DNA from: Methylomonas subterranea
GTDB taxonomy: Bacteria > Pseudomonadota > Gammaproteobacteria > Methylococcales > Methylomonadaceae
NCBI RefSeq assembly: GCF_024505185.1
Contig: NZ_JANIBJ010000020.1
Coordinates: 24,585-88,584 of the forward strand
Direction of reading: 5' to 3'
DNA: 64,000 bases
The notes under the pieces are model-generated. The model searched no databases and was not told where the DNA came from. It worked only from the letters and a program-made list of their open reading frames with translations. Each line of letters opens with the position of its first letter. Positions within the stretch are counted from its first letter, which is position 1. Shown in pieces: positions 1-11,795 of this stretch. A program made the position numbers and the translations under genes.

Positions 1-96
1 GCCAATGATAAATACCTGTTTTTTCTGGAACAGGGCATCGATATAGCCAATGGCGGCAATGGCCGGCTTTGGCCAGCCGGCAATGGAGGGCAGTGA
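1..96 (+). CDS. C-terminal end of an unrecognised gene next to PAAR/VgrG (partial)
   Basis: The open frame runs in from the left edge and ends at TGA 94-96, giving 31 residues ending in GNGGQ. Its stop overlaps the ATG of the PAAR gene as TGATG, so the two are probably translationally coupled and belong to one type VI secretion operon. Too little is present to name a family. By position it could be an effector, adaptor or another spike-associated protein, but that is inference from context only. Confidence 0.5.
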   Translation, partial: ANDKYLFFLEQGIDIANGGNGRLWPAGNGGQ

Positions 97-389
97 TGGG
101 TCAGCCAGCGGCAAGAATTTCGGATATGCACGTTTGCCCGATGTTTAACGGGCCGGTGCCGCATGTGGGTGGGCCGATTTTGCCGCCGGGAGCGGTAACC
201 ACGCTGATCGGCAGCCTGCCGGCCGCCAGAGCCACGGATATGGCGGTTTGTGTCGGGCCGCCCGATGTGATCGCCAAGGGTTCGGCAACGGTTTTGATCG
301 GTGGCTTGCCCGCAGCCAGAATGGGGGATCAGACCGCCCATGGGGGTGTGATTGTACTGGGTTATCCGACGGTCTTGATCGGCGGTTGA
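96..389 (+). CDS. PAAR-domain type VI secretion spike-tip protein
   Basis: This 97-residue protein consists almost only of a PAAR domain. The sequence shows the spaced repeats MHVCPMF, GAVTTLIGSLPAARATD, GSATVLIGGLPAARMGDQTAH and YPTVLIGG that build the small conical fold capping the VgrG spike. In this family His and Cys residues bind a central metal; candidates here are H and C in MHVCP and H in TAHGG. ATG 96 is chosen over the upstream in-frame TTG 69 because a GGAGG lies at 85-89 with good spacing. There is no C-terminal effector extension, so any toxin would be a separate cargo. VgrG follows 41 bp downstream. Confidence 0.88.
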   Translation: MGQPAARISDMHVCPMFNGPVPHVGGPILPPGAVTTLIGSLPAARATDMAVCVGPPDVIAKGSATVLIGGLPAARMGDQTAHGGVIVLGYPTVLIGG

Positions 390-430
390 AAACGTTACTC
401 GAATATTAAGCGGACTATAGGACTTCAATC

Positions 431-2374
431 ATGGCTTTATCCCAAGTTGACCGGATAGCGTCGGTAACCACCTCGCTGGGGGAGACTGATTTGTTGTTGT
501 ATCGGATGACCGGCACCGAGCATATGAGTCGGTTGTATGAATATGAACTAGAGTTACTCAGCGAAAAAAATGACATCGATCTGAAAGGCCTGCTCGGCAC
601 CGGAATGACGGTAAAGCTGTATCTGGACGGCGGCGGGCACCGCTCCGTGCACGGCATCGTGACGCGCATCAGTCTGTTCGGGACGCTGGGTCGGTTGAAT
701 TATTACCGGGCCACCTTGCGACCCAAGCCCTGGTTATTGTCCAGAACCGGCAACTGCAGAATTTTTTCCAATGTTTCGGTTCCGGATATCGTGAAGAAAT
801 TGCTGACCGAGCACGGATACACCGATTTGGAAAACAAGTTGGCCGCTACCTATGAGCCGCGCGAATATTGCGTGCAGTACCGGGAAAGCGATTTTAATTT
901 CATCAGCCGCTTGATGGAGGTCGAGGGTATCTACTATTACTTCAAGCACGCCGATGGCAGGCACACCATGGTGTTGTGCGACGACGCTTCCGGCCACGCG
1001 GAACCCGCCAAACAGACCATTCCTTATTTTCCGCCGGAAAATCAGGGTCGCCGCAACAAGGAGCATATCTATGAATGGCGGGTCAGCGAGGAAATCCAAA
1101 GCGGGACTTACGTGCACGACGATTTCGACTTCGAGAAGCCCAAGGCCGAATTAAAAACCACCTCCAGCAAGCCGGGCGGGCATGATGAAGACAGCAAGGA
1201 AGTTTACGATTACCCCGGTGATTACATCAAAACCGCCGACGGCGATCATTACGCCAAGGTCAGAATGCAGGAGATGCGGGCCGGGTTTGAGTTTATCGCC
1301 GCGTCGGGTAATACTCGCGGTCTGGCCACCGGGAATAAATTCGAGCTGAGCCAGTATCCGCGCGCGGATCAAAACAAGGAGCATATCGTGGTTTCCAGCC
1401 AGATTCAGCTTCAAGTCAACGGCTATCACTCTTTCGGAATCGCCGACAGCGCGGAACCCTATCAATGCCGCTATTCGGTCATACGCAGCAGTTTCGATTA
1501 CCGCGCGCCGAGAGTCAGTCGCATCCCGGTGGTACAGGGCGTGCAAACCGCCATCGTGGTCGGTAAGTCGGGCGACGAGATTACCACCGATAAGTACGGC
1601 AGGGTCAAGGTGCAGTTTCATTGGGATCGCGAAGGCAATAACGACGAAAACAGTTCCTGTTGGGTGCGGGTTGCCCAGGTATGGGCCGGCAAAAACTGGG
1701 GTGCGATTCATATTCCGCGCATAGGGCAGGAAGTGATCGTGGATTTCCTGGAAGGAAATCCGGATCGTCCCATCATCACCGGGCGGGTGTATAACGCCGA
1801 CCAAATGCCGCCTTACGAACTGGACGCCAATAAAACTCAAAGCGGTATCAAGTCGCGCAGCAGCAAGGAAGGTTCGGCGGATAATTTCAACGAAATTCGC
1901 TTTGAAGACAAAAAAGGCGAGGAAGAACTATATATTCATGCCGAGAAAAACTTTACCAGGGTCGTCGAAAACGACGATGTGCATACCATAGGTTTCGATA
2001 AAAAAGACCCGGGCGATCAGACGGTCGATATTTATAACAATCGCACCGTTACGTTGGATCAGGGCAATGACGCGCTTACCGTCAAAACCGGTAACAGAAC
2101 GGCGGAAATAAAGCAAGGTAATGACGAGATTACGGTAGCGATGGGTAATCGCACCGTGAAGGTCGACTCGGGAAAAATCACCGAGGAAGCCATGCAGTCG
2201 ATAGAGTTGAAGGTCGGGCAGAACAGCGTAAAAATCGATCAGTCGGGGGTAACCATCAAGGGCCTGATGATCAAGATAGAAGGCCAGACCACAACCGATC
2301 TCAAGGGCCTGACTACCACCGTCAGTGGCGATGCCATGCTCACTCTGAAGGGTGGCGTGGTGATGATCAATTAA
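431..2374 (+). CDS. vgrG: Type VI secretion tip protein VgrG (TssI)
   Basis: A 647-residue VgrG, the trimeric needle tip pushed out of the cell by the contractile T6SS sheath. Residues about 15-350 match the gp27-like base, and about 380-460 the gp5-like OB fold (DKYGRVKVQFHWDREG, then WVRVAQ, IPRIGQEVIVDFLEGNPDRPII), which is the family hallmark. From about 510 a beta-helix follows with repeating NRTVTLDQGND / GNRTAEIKQGND / GNRTVKVDSG units. The protein ends soon after the helix, so it is a structural, not an evolved, VgrG. The adjacent PAAR gene would cap it. No other T6SS structural genes are in the window. Confidence 0.95.
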   Translation: MALSQVDRIASVTTSLGETDLLLYRMTGTEHMSRLYEYELELLSEKNDIDLKGLLGTGMTVKLYLDGGGHRSVHGIVTRISLFGTLGRLNYYRATLRPKPWLLSRTGNCRIFSNVSVPDIVKKLLTEHGYTDLENKLAATYEPREYCVQYRESDFNFISRLMEVEGIYYYFKHADGRHTMVLCDDASGHAEPAKQTIPYFPPENQGRRNKEHIYEWRVSEEIQSGTYVHDDFDFEKPKAELKTTSSKPGGHDEDSKEVYDYPGDYIKTADGDHYAKVRMQEMRAGFEFIAASGNTRGLATGNKFELSQYPRADQNKEHIVVSSQIQLQVNGYHSFGIADSAEPYQCRYSVIRSSFDYRAPRVSRIPVVQGVQTAIVVGKSGDEITTDKYGRVKVQFHWDREGNNDENSSCWVRVAQVWAGKNWGAIHIPRIGQEVIVDFLEGNPDRPIITGRVYNADQMPPYELDANKTQSGIKSRSSKEGSADNFNEIRFEDKKGEEELYIHAEKNFTRVVENDDVHTIGFDKKDPGDQTVDIYNNRTVTLDQGNDALTVKTGNRTAEIKQGNDEITVAMGNRTVKVDSGKITEEAMQSIELKVGQNSVKIDQSGVTIKGLMIKIEGQTTTDLKGLTTTVSGDAMLTLKGGVVMIN

Positions 2375-2382
2375 GCCATGGT

Positions 2383-3132
2383 TCAGGCCATTTTTTGCTT
2401 GCCGGCGCGCGCCTTGAAGACTTCCGAGTAGACATAAAAATCGTTTTTATAATCGGTTTGCCACAAGGGATTTTGCAGAATGTTTTTGACAGCGATTTTG
2501 TAAGGTATCCGCACGCCCTTGTGATCGCAGGGTTCGCCGATTTGCGAGAGTTCGAATCCTTCCCGTTTTATAAAGTAGGCCAGCGCGGGCGCCACGATAA
2601 AGTACCAGTAATCCAGGTGTTTTTCCGCCGAGTAGTCGACGGCGGCTTTAAACAGTCCCCATATCATGCTGCGGGTTTGATTTTTGAAATTATAAAACGA
2701 CCTGACTTTGTCGTTTTCGGCGGCTATTTCCTGATCCGGCAAGCCGTAGGGGGCAAAACGCTTGGATGAGAAGCGCCTTGCTTCCTTGATCACGCACAAT
2801 CGGGACATTTCCACCGATATCTTGCGTTGACCGGGGCTTATATGCTGATGCGATGTGCTGTGCCTTTCAAACGGTAGTGGGCCGTTTTCGTTATAAACCA
2901 GACGCAGGCCGCCCAGCCAATGGCCGGAAAGTTTGTGCCGGACCAAAAAATGAACGGCTTTGTCGTCCCACTCATCGGATTCCATTTCGTCGGGGTATTG
3001 CGTCTTGTCTTCAAACCCCATTTCCTCGCAATAGACCTGATATCTAAGGTTGAAATGTATTTGTCTGCTTTCCGGTGTGTCCGCCAGGAAAACTTCAAAA
3101 CAATTATCGAATGATTGTTTTTCGGAAGCCAA
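2383..3132 (-). CDS. PEP-CTERM/exosortase system-associated acyltransferase
   Basis: A 249-residue member of the GNAT-like family found beside exosortase/PEP-CTERM systems and related to N-acyl amino acid (autoinducer) synthases. Recognisable segments are the N-terminal FNLRYQVYCEEMGFE, the central VEMSRLCVIKEARRF and the C-terminal region with WYFIVAPALAYFIKREGF. The start is TTG at 3130-3132; GGAG sits 7 nt upstream and no in-frame ATG exists before the upstream stop. It is convergent with vgrG (8 bp apart), so unrelated to the T6SS. A PEP-CTERM substrate occurs at 57128-57844. The acyl product is not predictable from sequence. Confidence 0.85.
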   Translation of the reverse strand: MASEKQSFDNCFEVFLADTPESRQIHFNLRYQVYCEEMGFEDKTQYPDEMESDEWDDKAVHFLVRHKLSGHWLGGLRLVYNENGPLPFERHSTSHQHISPGQRKISVEMSRLCVIKEARRFSSKRFAPYGLPDQEIAAENDKVRSFYNFKNQTRSMIWGLFKAAVDYSAEKHLDYWYFIVAPALAYFIKREGFELSQIGEPCDHKGVRIPYKIAVKNILQNPLWQTDYKNDFYVYSEVFKARAGKQKMA

Positions 3133-3284
3133 TGTAAAACTCCATGGGGTATTGAAATTAGTCCATCACTTAAATTTATCAACGACAGATCGCTGAAATT
3201 ACGTTTCCAAACAATTCTAGACCATATCTTTTACTACGGATGTAAGCCTAAGCTTAAGATTAAATTAAAATTATGTGAAAAACA

Positions 3285-3298
3285 GATGTAATTACATC
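3285..3298. other. 14-bp perfect palindrome between divergent/unlinked genes
   Basis: GATGTAATTACATC is a perfect palindrome in an AT-rich 205-bp gap between the acyltransferase start and the truD end. It lies about 150 bp upstream of the acyltransferase and could be a regulator operator, or chance in AT-rich DNA. Nearby, GGCGG (3299-) and CCGCC (ending 3326) could form a weak hairpin beyond truD. Confidence 0.25.
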
Positions 3299-3337
3299 GG
3301 CGGTCTTAGTTTTGGGAAAGCCGCCATGGCGTGCATG

Positions 3338-4405
3338 CTAGCCGCTGGTTTGCACAATTTCGCGTAATAAAGCCGTCGCATAGCTGCCGGCCGGCAAACC
3401 GAAACGTAGCAGGAGACTGTCTTTTTCAAATTGCCAGTTCAGGTCTTCCGGAATCACGCGCAAGGCGCGGCGATCCTGTTCCAGTTCGGCTTTCAGCAGG
3501 CCGTCGGCCAAACTCGGGTAGCGGCTGACTATGCGTTGTTCCAATGCCAATACCTCGCCCCCCGCGGCGCAGATTCCCTTGCCCCATAATGCTCCGGTGG
3601 GGTGAGTCTCGCCTTGCCGCATGCGCTCCATCAGGGTTTGATCGATGCTGGCGGCCACAAACTGGCTGTTACTACCCTGTAACTTGCAGACTTCGCCCGC
3701 TAAGCCGCAATTCCATGTGCCGGTATATAAGCGCTCGGCCAGTATCTGGTTGAACAAAAACGAGCGGGCGGCGGACAAATAGATTGAGCGTTGTTCGCGT
3801 TTGACTCTGTCGCCGGCAAACATGGCCAGGGCTTTTTCGACGTTGCGGCCCTGGTGGCCGAAGCGCTGCTCGCCGAAATAATTCGGAAAACCTTGGGTTT
3901 GAATTTGTCGCAGCTGTTGCTCGGCCACCTCCCGATTGCCTTGCCAGTTGCGAAGCACTATCTCAAAGCGGTTGCCGGACAAAACGCCACGGCGGAGTTT
4001 GCGGGCGTGCCGAATGACTTGCAGTATTTTGAGCTGTGTATTTTCCAAGGCCCGCCAATCCGGTTCAGGCTTGCCGGGTAGGGGTTGTTGATCCGGGCCC
4101 AGTGCCTGTTTGGGCGTAGGCAGCCAGACGCTAAACCACTGCCGGGTGCGGCCGTGGCGGTCTTTCAGGCCGGCGTAACCGATGTCGCGCTGCCGGACGC
4201 CGGCATGCCTGGCCAGCAGGCGGGCGACATATTCGGTGTTTTCGCCGATTTTCTCGATGTGCAAAAATACGTGCTCGCCGCTGCCTTCCGGTATGAAGGA
4301 CAGGATTTCCTCGACCACGAAATCCTCTGGCTCGGCTTTAATGTCGCCGGTGGCGACGGGGCCGCCGTAGGCATGCGGCCAAACCGGTATTGAAAAGTCG
4401 CTCAC
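3338..4405 (-). CDS. truD: tRNA pseudouridine(13) synthase TruD
   Basis: TruD isomerises uridine 13 of tRNA-Glu to pseudouridine. The 355-residue protein fits the family length. The catalytic motif [18 protein letters not shown] is present, with Asp in LKDR as nucleophile, and [10 protein letters not shown] and [17 protein letters not shown] are typical TruD segments. The frame stays open upstream across ispF, but homology begins at [12 protein letters not shown] 4403-4405 overlapping the ispF stop (GTGA) is therefore the start, implying translational coupling. It is the last gene of the ispD-ispF-truD group, an arrangement common in gammaproteobacteria. Confidence 0.95.
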   Translation of the reverse strand: MSDFSIPVWPHAYGGPVATGDIKAEPEDFVVEEILSFIPEGSGEHVFLHIEKIGENTEYVARLLARHAGVRQRDIGYAGLKDRHGRTRQWFSVWLPTPKQALGPDQQPLPGKPEPDWRALENTQLKILQVIRHARKLRRGVLSGNRFEIVLRNWQGNREVAEQQLRQIQTQGFPNYFGEQRFGHQGRNVEKALAMFAGDRVKREQRSIYLSAARSFLFNQILAERLYTGTWNCGLAGEVCKLQGSNSQFVAASIDQTLMERMRQGETHPTGALWGKGICAAGGEVLALEQRIVSRYPSLADGLLKAELEQDRRALRVIPEDLNWQFEKDSLLLRFGLPAGSYATALLREIVQTSG

Positions 4406-4875
4406 TTTTCGATGAGTACGACAGCCTGCACCGCTATGCCTTCCTTGCGGCCTTCGAAACCCAGCTTTTCGGTGGTGGTGGCCTTGACGTTGATGAAGTC
4501 GATATCGACCTGCAAATCGGCGGCGATGTTGGCGCGCATGTCCGGTACGTGCGGCAGCATTTTCGGCGCCTGGGCGATGATGGTGATGTCGGCGTTCACC
4601 AGCTTGTAGCCTTTTTCCTGCACGATTGTATACACATGGCGCAGCAATACCCGGCTGTCGGCGCCCTTGAAGTTGGGGTCGGTGTCCGGAAAGTGTTTGC
4701 CGATATCGCCCAAGGCCGCCGCGCCCAGGATGGCGTCGGCCAGGGCGTGCAACACCACGTCGCCGTCGGAATGGGCTTCCAGGCCTTTTTCGTAAGGAAT
4801 GGTCACCCCACCCAGAATGATGTGGTCGCCGTCGTTGAAACGGTGGACGTCGTAACCTTGGCCGACTCGGATCAT
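4402..4875 (-). CDS. ispF: 2-C-methyl-D-erythritol 2,4-cyclodiphosphate synthase
   Basis: IspF converts CDP-methylerythritol 2-phosphate to MEcPP in the MEP isoprenoid pathway. It has the normal length of 157 residues, opening with [13 protein letters not shown] (the DxH metal-binding motif) and containing [22 protein letters not shown], with the H and D residues of the trimer active site. The start overlaps the ispD stop by 4 bp (ATGA) and the stop overlaps the truD GTG, so three genes are coupled. The pathway feeds quinones, undecaprenyl phosphate and the sterols/hopanoids of methanotrophs. Confidence 0.97.
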   Translation of the reverse strand: MIRVGQGYDVHRFNDGDHIILGGVTIPYEKGLEAHSDGDVVLHALADAILGAAALGDIGKHFPDTDPNFKGADSRVLLRHVYTIVQEKGYKLVNADITIIAQAPKMLPHVPDMRANIAADLQVDIDFINVKATTTEKLGFEGRKEGIAVQAVVLIEK

Positions 4876-5567
4876 GCTTGTTGCTCCATATAAAATTGCG
4901 CCAGGGCCAGATCTTCCGGGCGGGTGATTTTGATGTTGTCGGGGCGGCCTTCGACGATTTTCGGTTGAAAGCCCAGCAACTCCAGCGCACTGGCTTCGTC
5001 GGTAATGGCCGGATTGCCTTCGGTTTGCTGCAAGGCGTCGCGCAGCATGCCGTATTTGAACATTTGCGGGGTCAGCGCCCGCCAGACGTGCTTGCGGTCT
5101 ATGGTGGCGGTAATGCTATTGCCGTCCACGTGTTTCAAGGTGTCGTGCGAGGACAAGGCCAGAATGCCGCCCACTGCGTCGTCTTTTAACGTCTCGATTT
5201 GCAGATGAATGTCGTCGGCTGTCAAACAGGGGCGGGCGGCATCGTGCACCAAAACCCAGTCATCTTCCGCCGCATTGTCTTGCAGGGATTTTAAGGCGGA
5301 CAGCACCGAGTCCGCGCGTTCCCTGCCGCCGGGGGCGGTGATGATTTGCGGGTGTCGGGAAATTTCCAGCTCAGGCCAATAGGGATCTTCAAGCGAAATT
5401 GCCACCGCCACGGACTGAAAGGCGCCGGATTGCAATAATCGGCTCAGGGTGTGCTCGATGACGGTTTTGCCGGCCAGCGGCAGGTATTGTTTGGGGCGGT
5501 CGGCCTGCATGCGTTTGCCGACGCCGGCCGCGGGCACCACGGCCCAGCATTTGAATGATTGGTTCAT
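4872..5567 (-). CDS. ispD: 2-C-methyl-D-erythritol 4-phosphate cytidylyltransferase
   Basis: IspD transfers CMP to methylerythritol phosphate in the MEP pathway. The 231-residue protein starts [29 protein letters not shown], carrying the nucleotide-binding glycine-rich loop AAGVGKRM and the PKQYL motif; VHDAARPC and later ITDEASALE and [11 protein letters not shown] are also diagnostic. It lies 3 bp downstream of the ftsB stop and overlaps ispF. The ftsB-ispD-ispF-truD order matches many gammaproteobacteria. Confidence 0.97.
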   Translation of the reverse strand: MNQSFKCWAVVPAAGVGKRMQADRPKQYLPLAGKTVIEHTLSRLLQSGAFQSVAVAISLEDPYWPELEISRHPQIITAPGGRERADSVLSALKSLQDNAAEDDWVLVHDAARPCLTADDIHLQIETLKDDAVGGILALSSHDTLKHVDGNSITATIDRKHVWRALTPQMFKYGMLRDALQQTEGNPAITDEASALELLGFQPKIVEGRPDNIKITRPEDLALAQFYMEQQA

Positions 5568-5570
5568 GCG

Positions 5571-5840
5571 CTATTCAAGCACTTGAAAAAAAGTTTCGTT
5601 TTCCTTGATCATGCCCAGATCGTAGCGGGCGCGTTCTTCTATGGTTTCCAAGCCGCGGCGCAAATCCAGCACCTCGGCATATAGCGCGTCGTTGCGGTCT
5701 TTCTTTTCCTGCACTTCCTTGTTCAACTCATCCAGTTGTTGCCGGTAGGTGTTGATTTGCGAAACGCTGGCATCACCCAGCCACAACCGGTACTGGAAGT
5801 GGATAATCAGTGCGATGATGAGGATGAGGATGTGTTTAAT
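5571..5840 (-). CDS. ftsB: Cell division protein FtsB, apparently starting at ATT
   Basis: FtsB is the small bitopic protein of the FtsQLB divisome complex. From TTG 5784-5786 the frame gives only LWLGDASVSQINTYRQQ..., which lacks the essential transmembrane segment. Reading upstream gives KHILILIIALIIHFQYR, a perfect FtsB membrane helix, with no ATG, GTG or TTG before it. An ATT codon at 5838-5840 sits exactly where the initiator Met is expected, with a weak AGAGAAG about 5 nt upstream, giving 89 residues. After the helix comes a coiled coil (LDELNKEVQEKKDRNDALYAEV) and the conserved ERARYDLGMIKENETFFQV. The gene lies between eno and ispD, as usual. The identity is firm; the start codon is unusual. 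Confidence 0.88.
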   Translation of the reverse strand: MKHILILIIALIIHFQYRLWLGDASVSQINTYRQQLDELNKEVQEKKDRNDALYAEVLDLRRGLETIEERARYDLGMIKENETFFQVLE

Positions 5841-5861
5841 GGCGACTTCTCTAAATGTGTA

Positions 5862-5936
5862 GGTTGGGTTAGTCCGGAGCGTTAGCGAAGGACGTAACCC
5901 AACACAACAGTCGACGTATTGGGTTACGGCTAACGC
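5862..5936. repeat. Palindromic intergenic repeat between eno and ftsB
   Basis: GTTGGGTTA at 5863-5871 is an exact inverted match of TAACCCAAC at 5895-5903, and a third half-copy (TTGGGTTACGG) follows at about 5919-5929. Such GGGTTA/TAACCC hairpin repeats recur between genes in many gammaproteobacteria. It occupies most of the eno-ftsB gap and could form a strong RNA hairpin affecting readthrough or eno mRNA stability. Confidence 0.6.
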
Positions 5937-5973
5937 CTTTTATGCCCTTTTGGGTAAACCCACGCTACGCTTT

Positions 5974-7287
<1,314 letters not shown>

Positions 7288-8121
7288 TTATAAAGTGGTT
7301 TCAATCAAGCTGCCGGATTTAACAGTCCGGTCTATGGTTACCAGCATTTCCAGTAATTCTTTCATGCGGTGCAGCGGCCAGGAGTTGGGGCCGTCGCTGA
7401 GCGCTTCGTCCGGTTTCGGGTGCGACTCCATGAACAGGCCGGCGATACCGACCGCCACGGCGGCCCGGGCCAGCACCGGCACATGTTCGCGTTGGCCGCC
7501 GGAGCAGTTGCCCTGGCCGCCCGGCAATTGCACGGAATGGGTGGCGTCGAATACCACCGGGCAACCGGTGTCGCGCATCACCGCCAGCGAGCGCATATCC
7601 GAGACTAAATTATTATAGCCAAACGATACGCCGCGCTCGCAGACCATGATCTTGTCGTTGCCGGTAGCCTTGGCTTTGGCAACCACATTGCCCATATCCC
7701 AGGGCGCCATGAACTGGCCCTTTTTGATGTTGACCGGAATGCCGTGGGAGGCCACGCTTTGGATGAAATTGGTTTGCCGGCACAGAAAGGCCGGGGTTTG
7801 CATCACGTCGACCACGCTGGCGACTTCCGCCAGAGGAGTGTCTTCGTGCACGTCGGTCAACACCGGCACGCCGATCTGTTGTTTGACCTTTTCCAGAATC
7901 CGCAAACCGGTCTCCAGCCCGAGGCCGCGAAAGCTGCTCATAGACGAGCGATTGGCTTTGTCGAAGGAGGATTTGTAGATAAACGGAATGTTAAGCTGGT
8001 CGGCGATTTCCTTTAAGGTGCCGGCGGTATCCAGCGACATTTGCTCGCTTTCGATCACACAGGTGCCGGCTATAAGAAATAACGGCCGGTCCAGTCCGGC
8101 TTCAAAATGACATAATTGCAT
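7288..8121 (-). CDS. kdsA: 3-deoxy-8-phosphooctulonate (KDO-8-P) synthase
   Basis: KdsA condenses PEP and arabinose 5-phosphate to KDO-8-phosphate for the lipopolysaccharide inner core. The 277-residue protein carries [12 protein letters not shown], the substrate-binding [16 protein letters not shown] segment (here [20 protein letters not shown]), [15 protein letters not shown] and [17 protein letters not shown], all diagnostic. It lies 12 bp after pyrG in the same direction and 30 bp before eno. Its placement between pyrG and eno is common in gammaproteobacteria. Confidence 0.97.
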   Translation of the reverse strand: MQLCHFEAGLDRPLFLIAGTCVIESEQMSLDTAGTLKEIADQLNIPFIYKSSFDKANRSSMSSFRGLGLETGLRILEKVKQQIGVPVLTDVHEDTPLAEVASVVDVMQTPAFLCRQTNFIQSVASHGIPVNIKKGQFMAPWDMGNVVAKAKATGNDKIMVCERGVSFGYNNLVSDMRSLAVMRDTGCPVVFDATHSVQLPGGQGNCSGGQREHVPVLARAAVAVGIAGLFMESHPKPDEALSDGPNSWPLHRMKELLEMLVTIDRTVKSGSLIETTL

Positions 8122-8133
8122 GGTTTACCTTGA

Positions 8134-9789
<1,656 letters not shown>

Positions 9790-9883
9790 TTAGCGAATAG
9801 CAAGGGGTCGGAAAAGTCGCCAATTTTAGCAGTTTTGAGTTTGGGATGCCGGTTTAATTCCGAGCGGGAATGGTGCGGCGGTT

Positions 9884-10081
9884 TTATAAATCCTGCCGGA
9901 CGCCGGCTTGCAGATTGGGCCAGCGGCTGAAGGCGAACACCCAGATCATGATGATATTGACTACCGGTAGCAGTAGAACCAGGCTCCAGCGTCCATCGAA
10001 TCCGGCTTTTTGCAGGATGCGGTAAGCCAACCACAAGCAAAACAAAATATAAGCGGGCAAGGCAATAAAGAACAATGTCAT
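9884..10081 (-). CDS. Small two-helix membrane protein (paralogue of the next gene)
   Basis: I do not recognise this 65-residue protein. It has two hydrophobic segments (about 4-20 and 33-50) and ends AFSRWPNLQAGVRQDL. The pattern KAGFDGRW...P...RWPN closely parallels KAGLNPSW...P...RWPN of the gene just upstream, so the pair is a tandem duplication. It starts 2 bp after the upstream stop. The AG(F/L)xxxW spacing with a following PVVN/PILG helix resembles small inner-membrane proteins of unknown function. Location next to tilS and pyrG gives no functional hint. Confidence 0.65.
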   Translation of the reverse strand: MTLFFIALPAYILFCLWLAYRILQKAGFDGRWSLVLLLPVVNIIMIWVFAFSRWPNLQAGVRQDL

Positions 10082-10083
10082 GC

Positions 10084-10266
10084 TTAACGCTCCCGACGGC
10101 TATTGGGCCAGCGCTGGAAACATAGCTGTATGAAGACGGCCAGTAAACCTAATATGGGCACGAATACCAGGGCGGCCCATGACGGATTAAGCCCGGCTTT
10201 TTTGTAGATCAGGATAGTCGGTATCACGATCATCATGCCGATGATAGCGGAATGTAGTAGTTCCAT
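10084..10266 (-). CDS. Small two-helix membrane protein (paralogue of the previous gene)
   Basis: A 60-residue unrecognised protein starting MELLHSAIIGMMIVIPTILIYKK. ATG 10264-10266 is preferred over an in-frame codon 30 bp further upstream because GGGAG lies about 6 nt before it. Two membrane helices (about 5-22 and 30-47) flank KKAGLNPSWAALVFVPI, and the tail is QRWPNSRRER. It shares the KAG-W-P-RWPN frame with its neighbour. It begins 33 bp after the tilS stop and is probably co-transcribed with it. Confidence 0.65.
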   Translation of the reverse strand: MELLHSAIIGMMIVIPTILIYKKAGLNPSWAALVFVPILGLLAVFIQLCFQRWPNSRRER

Positions 10267-10299
10267 CGCGTAGCTCCCAAGGTTGCCCGCCGACAATCA

Positions 10300-11628
10300 T
10301 CACACGCTTTGCGGCGACTGCCAAGCGATGCGGTAACAGCCGTCGTCGATTTGTGCCCAGGCCCATTCGTCTATCCATAAACCAGCCACGCCGGCCAGGC
10401 GATCGTTCAGGTAAATCAGCGGTCTGGCCTGTCTTTCCCAGGGCGGGACTCCGGCTTCCTGAAACAGCTTTTTTAAATCGTGGCGACCGGCCCGGTTCGG
10501 TAGCTTGAGTTTTTCCGCGCCGCCGCGCGGCTTCAAGCTGACCCGGCTGTTGCGCCAAAGCGCTTGGCTGATGCCCGAGTCGGCGGCCGTTAACGATAAC
10601 ATGCCATGGTTGGGCAGTTGTACCTTGTTGTCGTTGGCCGGCCAAATCAGCTCGTGGGGCAACGCGGTAAAAAGTGTTTCCGGCAGGCAATACAGGGTTT
10701 GCCGGTATTTTTTCAATACGTGGCTCTGAGTGCATAAATGTGGGTTGGCGTTGCCACCGGTTTGGATGAATTGTTGCTTGATGGCGTTCAGCACAGCCTG
10801 GCTGGGCGGTTTTAAACCCTGCCGGACCAGCCATTGTCGCAGCAGCCAGTTCAGTTCGGCTGCGTCGACCGTCGGCAGCTTGTCCAAGGCCAAGGCGTTG
10901 TGGTCGCCCCCGGCCACGTGATCGAGCCGCGCTTCGTAGCGGCGGTTCAACAATGTCGAAGCCTCGCCGCAATGATCCGCGCTACGCGACACGGTTTTAT
11001 CCAGGGACGGCCAGCGCTGTTTCAATAAGGGCAACACCTCGTTGCGTAGAAAGTTGCGGTCGAAGTCGTTGCTCAGATTGCTGGGGTCTTCTATCCAATT
11101 CAAGCCATGCACGCGCGCGTATTCGCGGATGGCCGATTTGGCGGTCTGCAGCAAGGGTCTTGCCAGGCTGCCGCCGCCGAAGGGCGTCGCTGGCGGCATG
11201 GCCGCCAGCCCTTGAATACCGGCACCGCGAAACAGTTGCAGTAGCACGGTTTCCATCTGGTCTTCCCGGTGTTGGGCAAACAGCAATACATCTCCGGGGC
11301 GTATCAATTTCCGCAGGGCCCGGTAGCGGGCCTCGCGGGCGGCGGCTTCAGGACTTTCGCCGCCGGCGGGTTTGGCATCGACTGTCAGACTGACGAAATC
11401 GACATCCAATAGCGCGCACTGCCGTCGGCAATGCTCTGCCCATGCCCATGCCCGCGCCTGCAAGCCGTGATTGACATACACCGCGACAAGATGGGGCCGC
11501 AAAACCGCTTGAGTTGCACACAGATGTAGCAGTACATGCGAGTCTAAACCGCCGCTGTAGGCTATGTAAAACTTTCCACTTGCTGGTGGAATCAGAGCGG
11601 CAATGGATTGGTAGTGAAGTGCGGACAT
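10300..11628 (-). CDS. tilS: tRNA(Ile)-lysidine synthetase
   Basis: TilS attaches lysine to C34 of the CAU-anticodon tRNA-Ile, switching it from Met to Ile decoding; it is essential. The 442-residue protein has the N-type ATP pyrophosphatase P-loop AYSGGLDSHVLLHL near residue 25, followed by AQHREDQMETVLLQLFRGAGIQGLAAM and WIEDPSNLSNDFDRNFLRNEVLP, which are TilS-specific. The C-terminal region contains the substrate-binding domain (LKKLFQEAGVPPWERQARPLIY). The start is ATG 11626-11628. A terminator-like hairpin lies just upstream. Confidence 0.96.
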   Translation of the reverse strand: MSALHYQSIAALIPPASGKFYIAYSGGLDSHVLLHLCATQAVLRPHLVAVYVNHGLQARAWAWAEHCRRQCALLDVDFVSLTVDAKPAGGESPEAAAREARYRALRKLIRPGDVLLFAQHREDQMETVLLQLFRGAGIQGLAAMPPATPFGGGSLARPLLQTAKSAIREYARVHGLNWIEDPSNLSNDFDRNFLRNEVLPLLKQRWPSLDKTVSRSADHCGEASTLLNRRYEARLDHVAGGDHNALALDKLPTVDAAELNWLLRQWLVRQGLKPPSQAVLNAIKQQFIQTGGNANPHLCTQSHVLKKYRQTLYCLPETLFTALPHELIWPANDNKVQLPNHGMLSLTAADSGISQALWRNSRVSLKPRGGAEKLKLPNRAGRHDLKKLFQEAGVPPWERQARPLIYLNDRLAGVAGLWIDEWAWAQIDDGCYRIAWQSPQSV

Positions 11629-11633
11629 GTCGG

Positions 11634-11671
11634 AAAAATAAAAAAAGCCGGAGCGGGTAAAGCCGCGCCGG
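11634..11671 (-). terminator. Hairpin with T-run upstream of tilS
   Basis: On the minus strand CCGGCGCGG (11663-11671) pairs with CCGCTCCGG (11648-11656) around a 6-nt loop with one mismatch, followed by a T-rich run at 11634-11646. It has the form of an intrinsic terminator for leftward transcription entering tilS, but it lies only 6 bp before the tilS ATG, so attenuation is another possibility. Confidence 0.5.
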
Positions 11672-11795
11672 ATCAGCGGTGATATTATTGGAACAGTTTC
11701 AGCAGGATTTATGCGGTTATTAAATCAATTCGGCCTGATTGTAAAGCGCGGGCCCGACCCAATGGCGGGCAATTCAGATATTGGAAGGTAGGGCA

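Noticed and set aside
1151..1840. Minus-strand 229-codon frame inside vgrG
   Set aside because: It lies wholly inside VgrG, a confident gene, with no ribosome binding site or family resemblance.
3338..4990. Very long minus-strand reading frame (550 codons) covering ispF and truD
   Set aside because: Only the part from GTG 4405 is TruD. The upstream part is the wrong frame of ispF, with Arg/Pro-rich, low-complexity composition.
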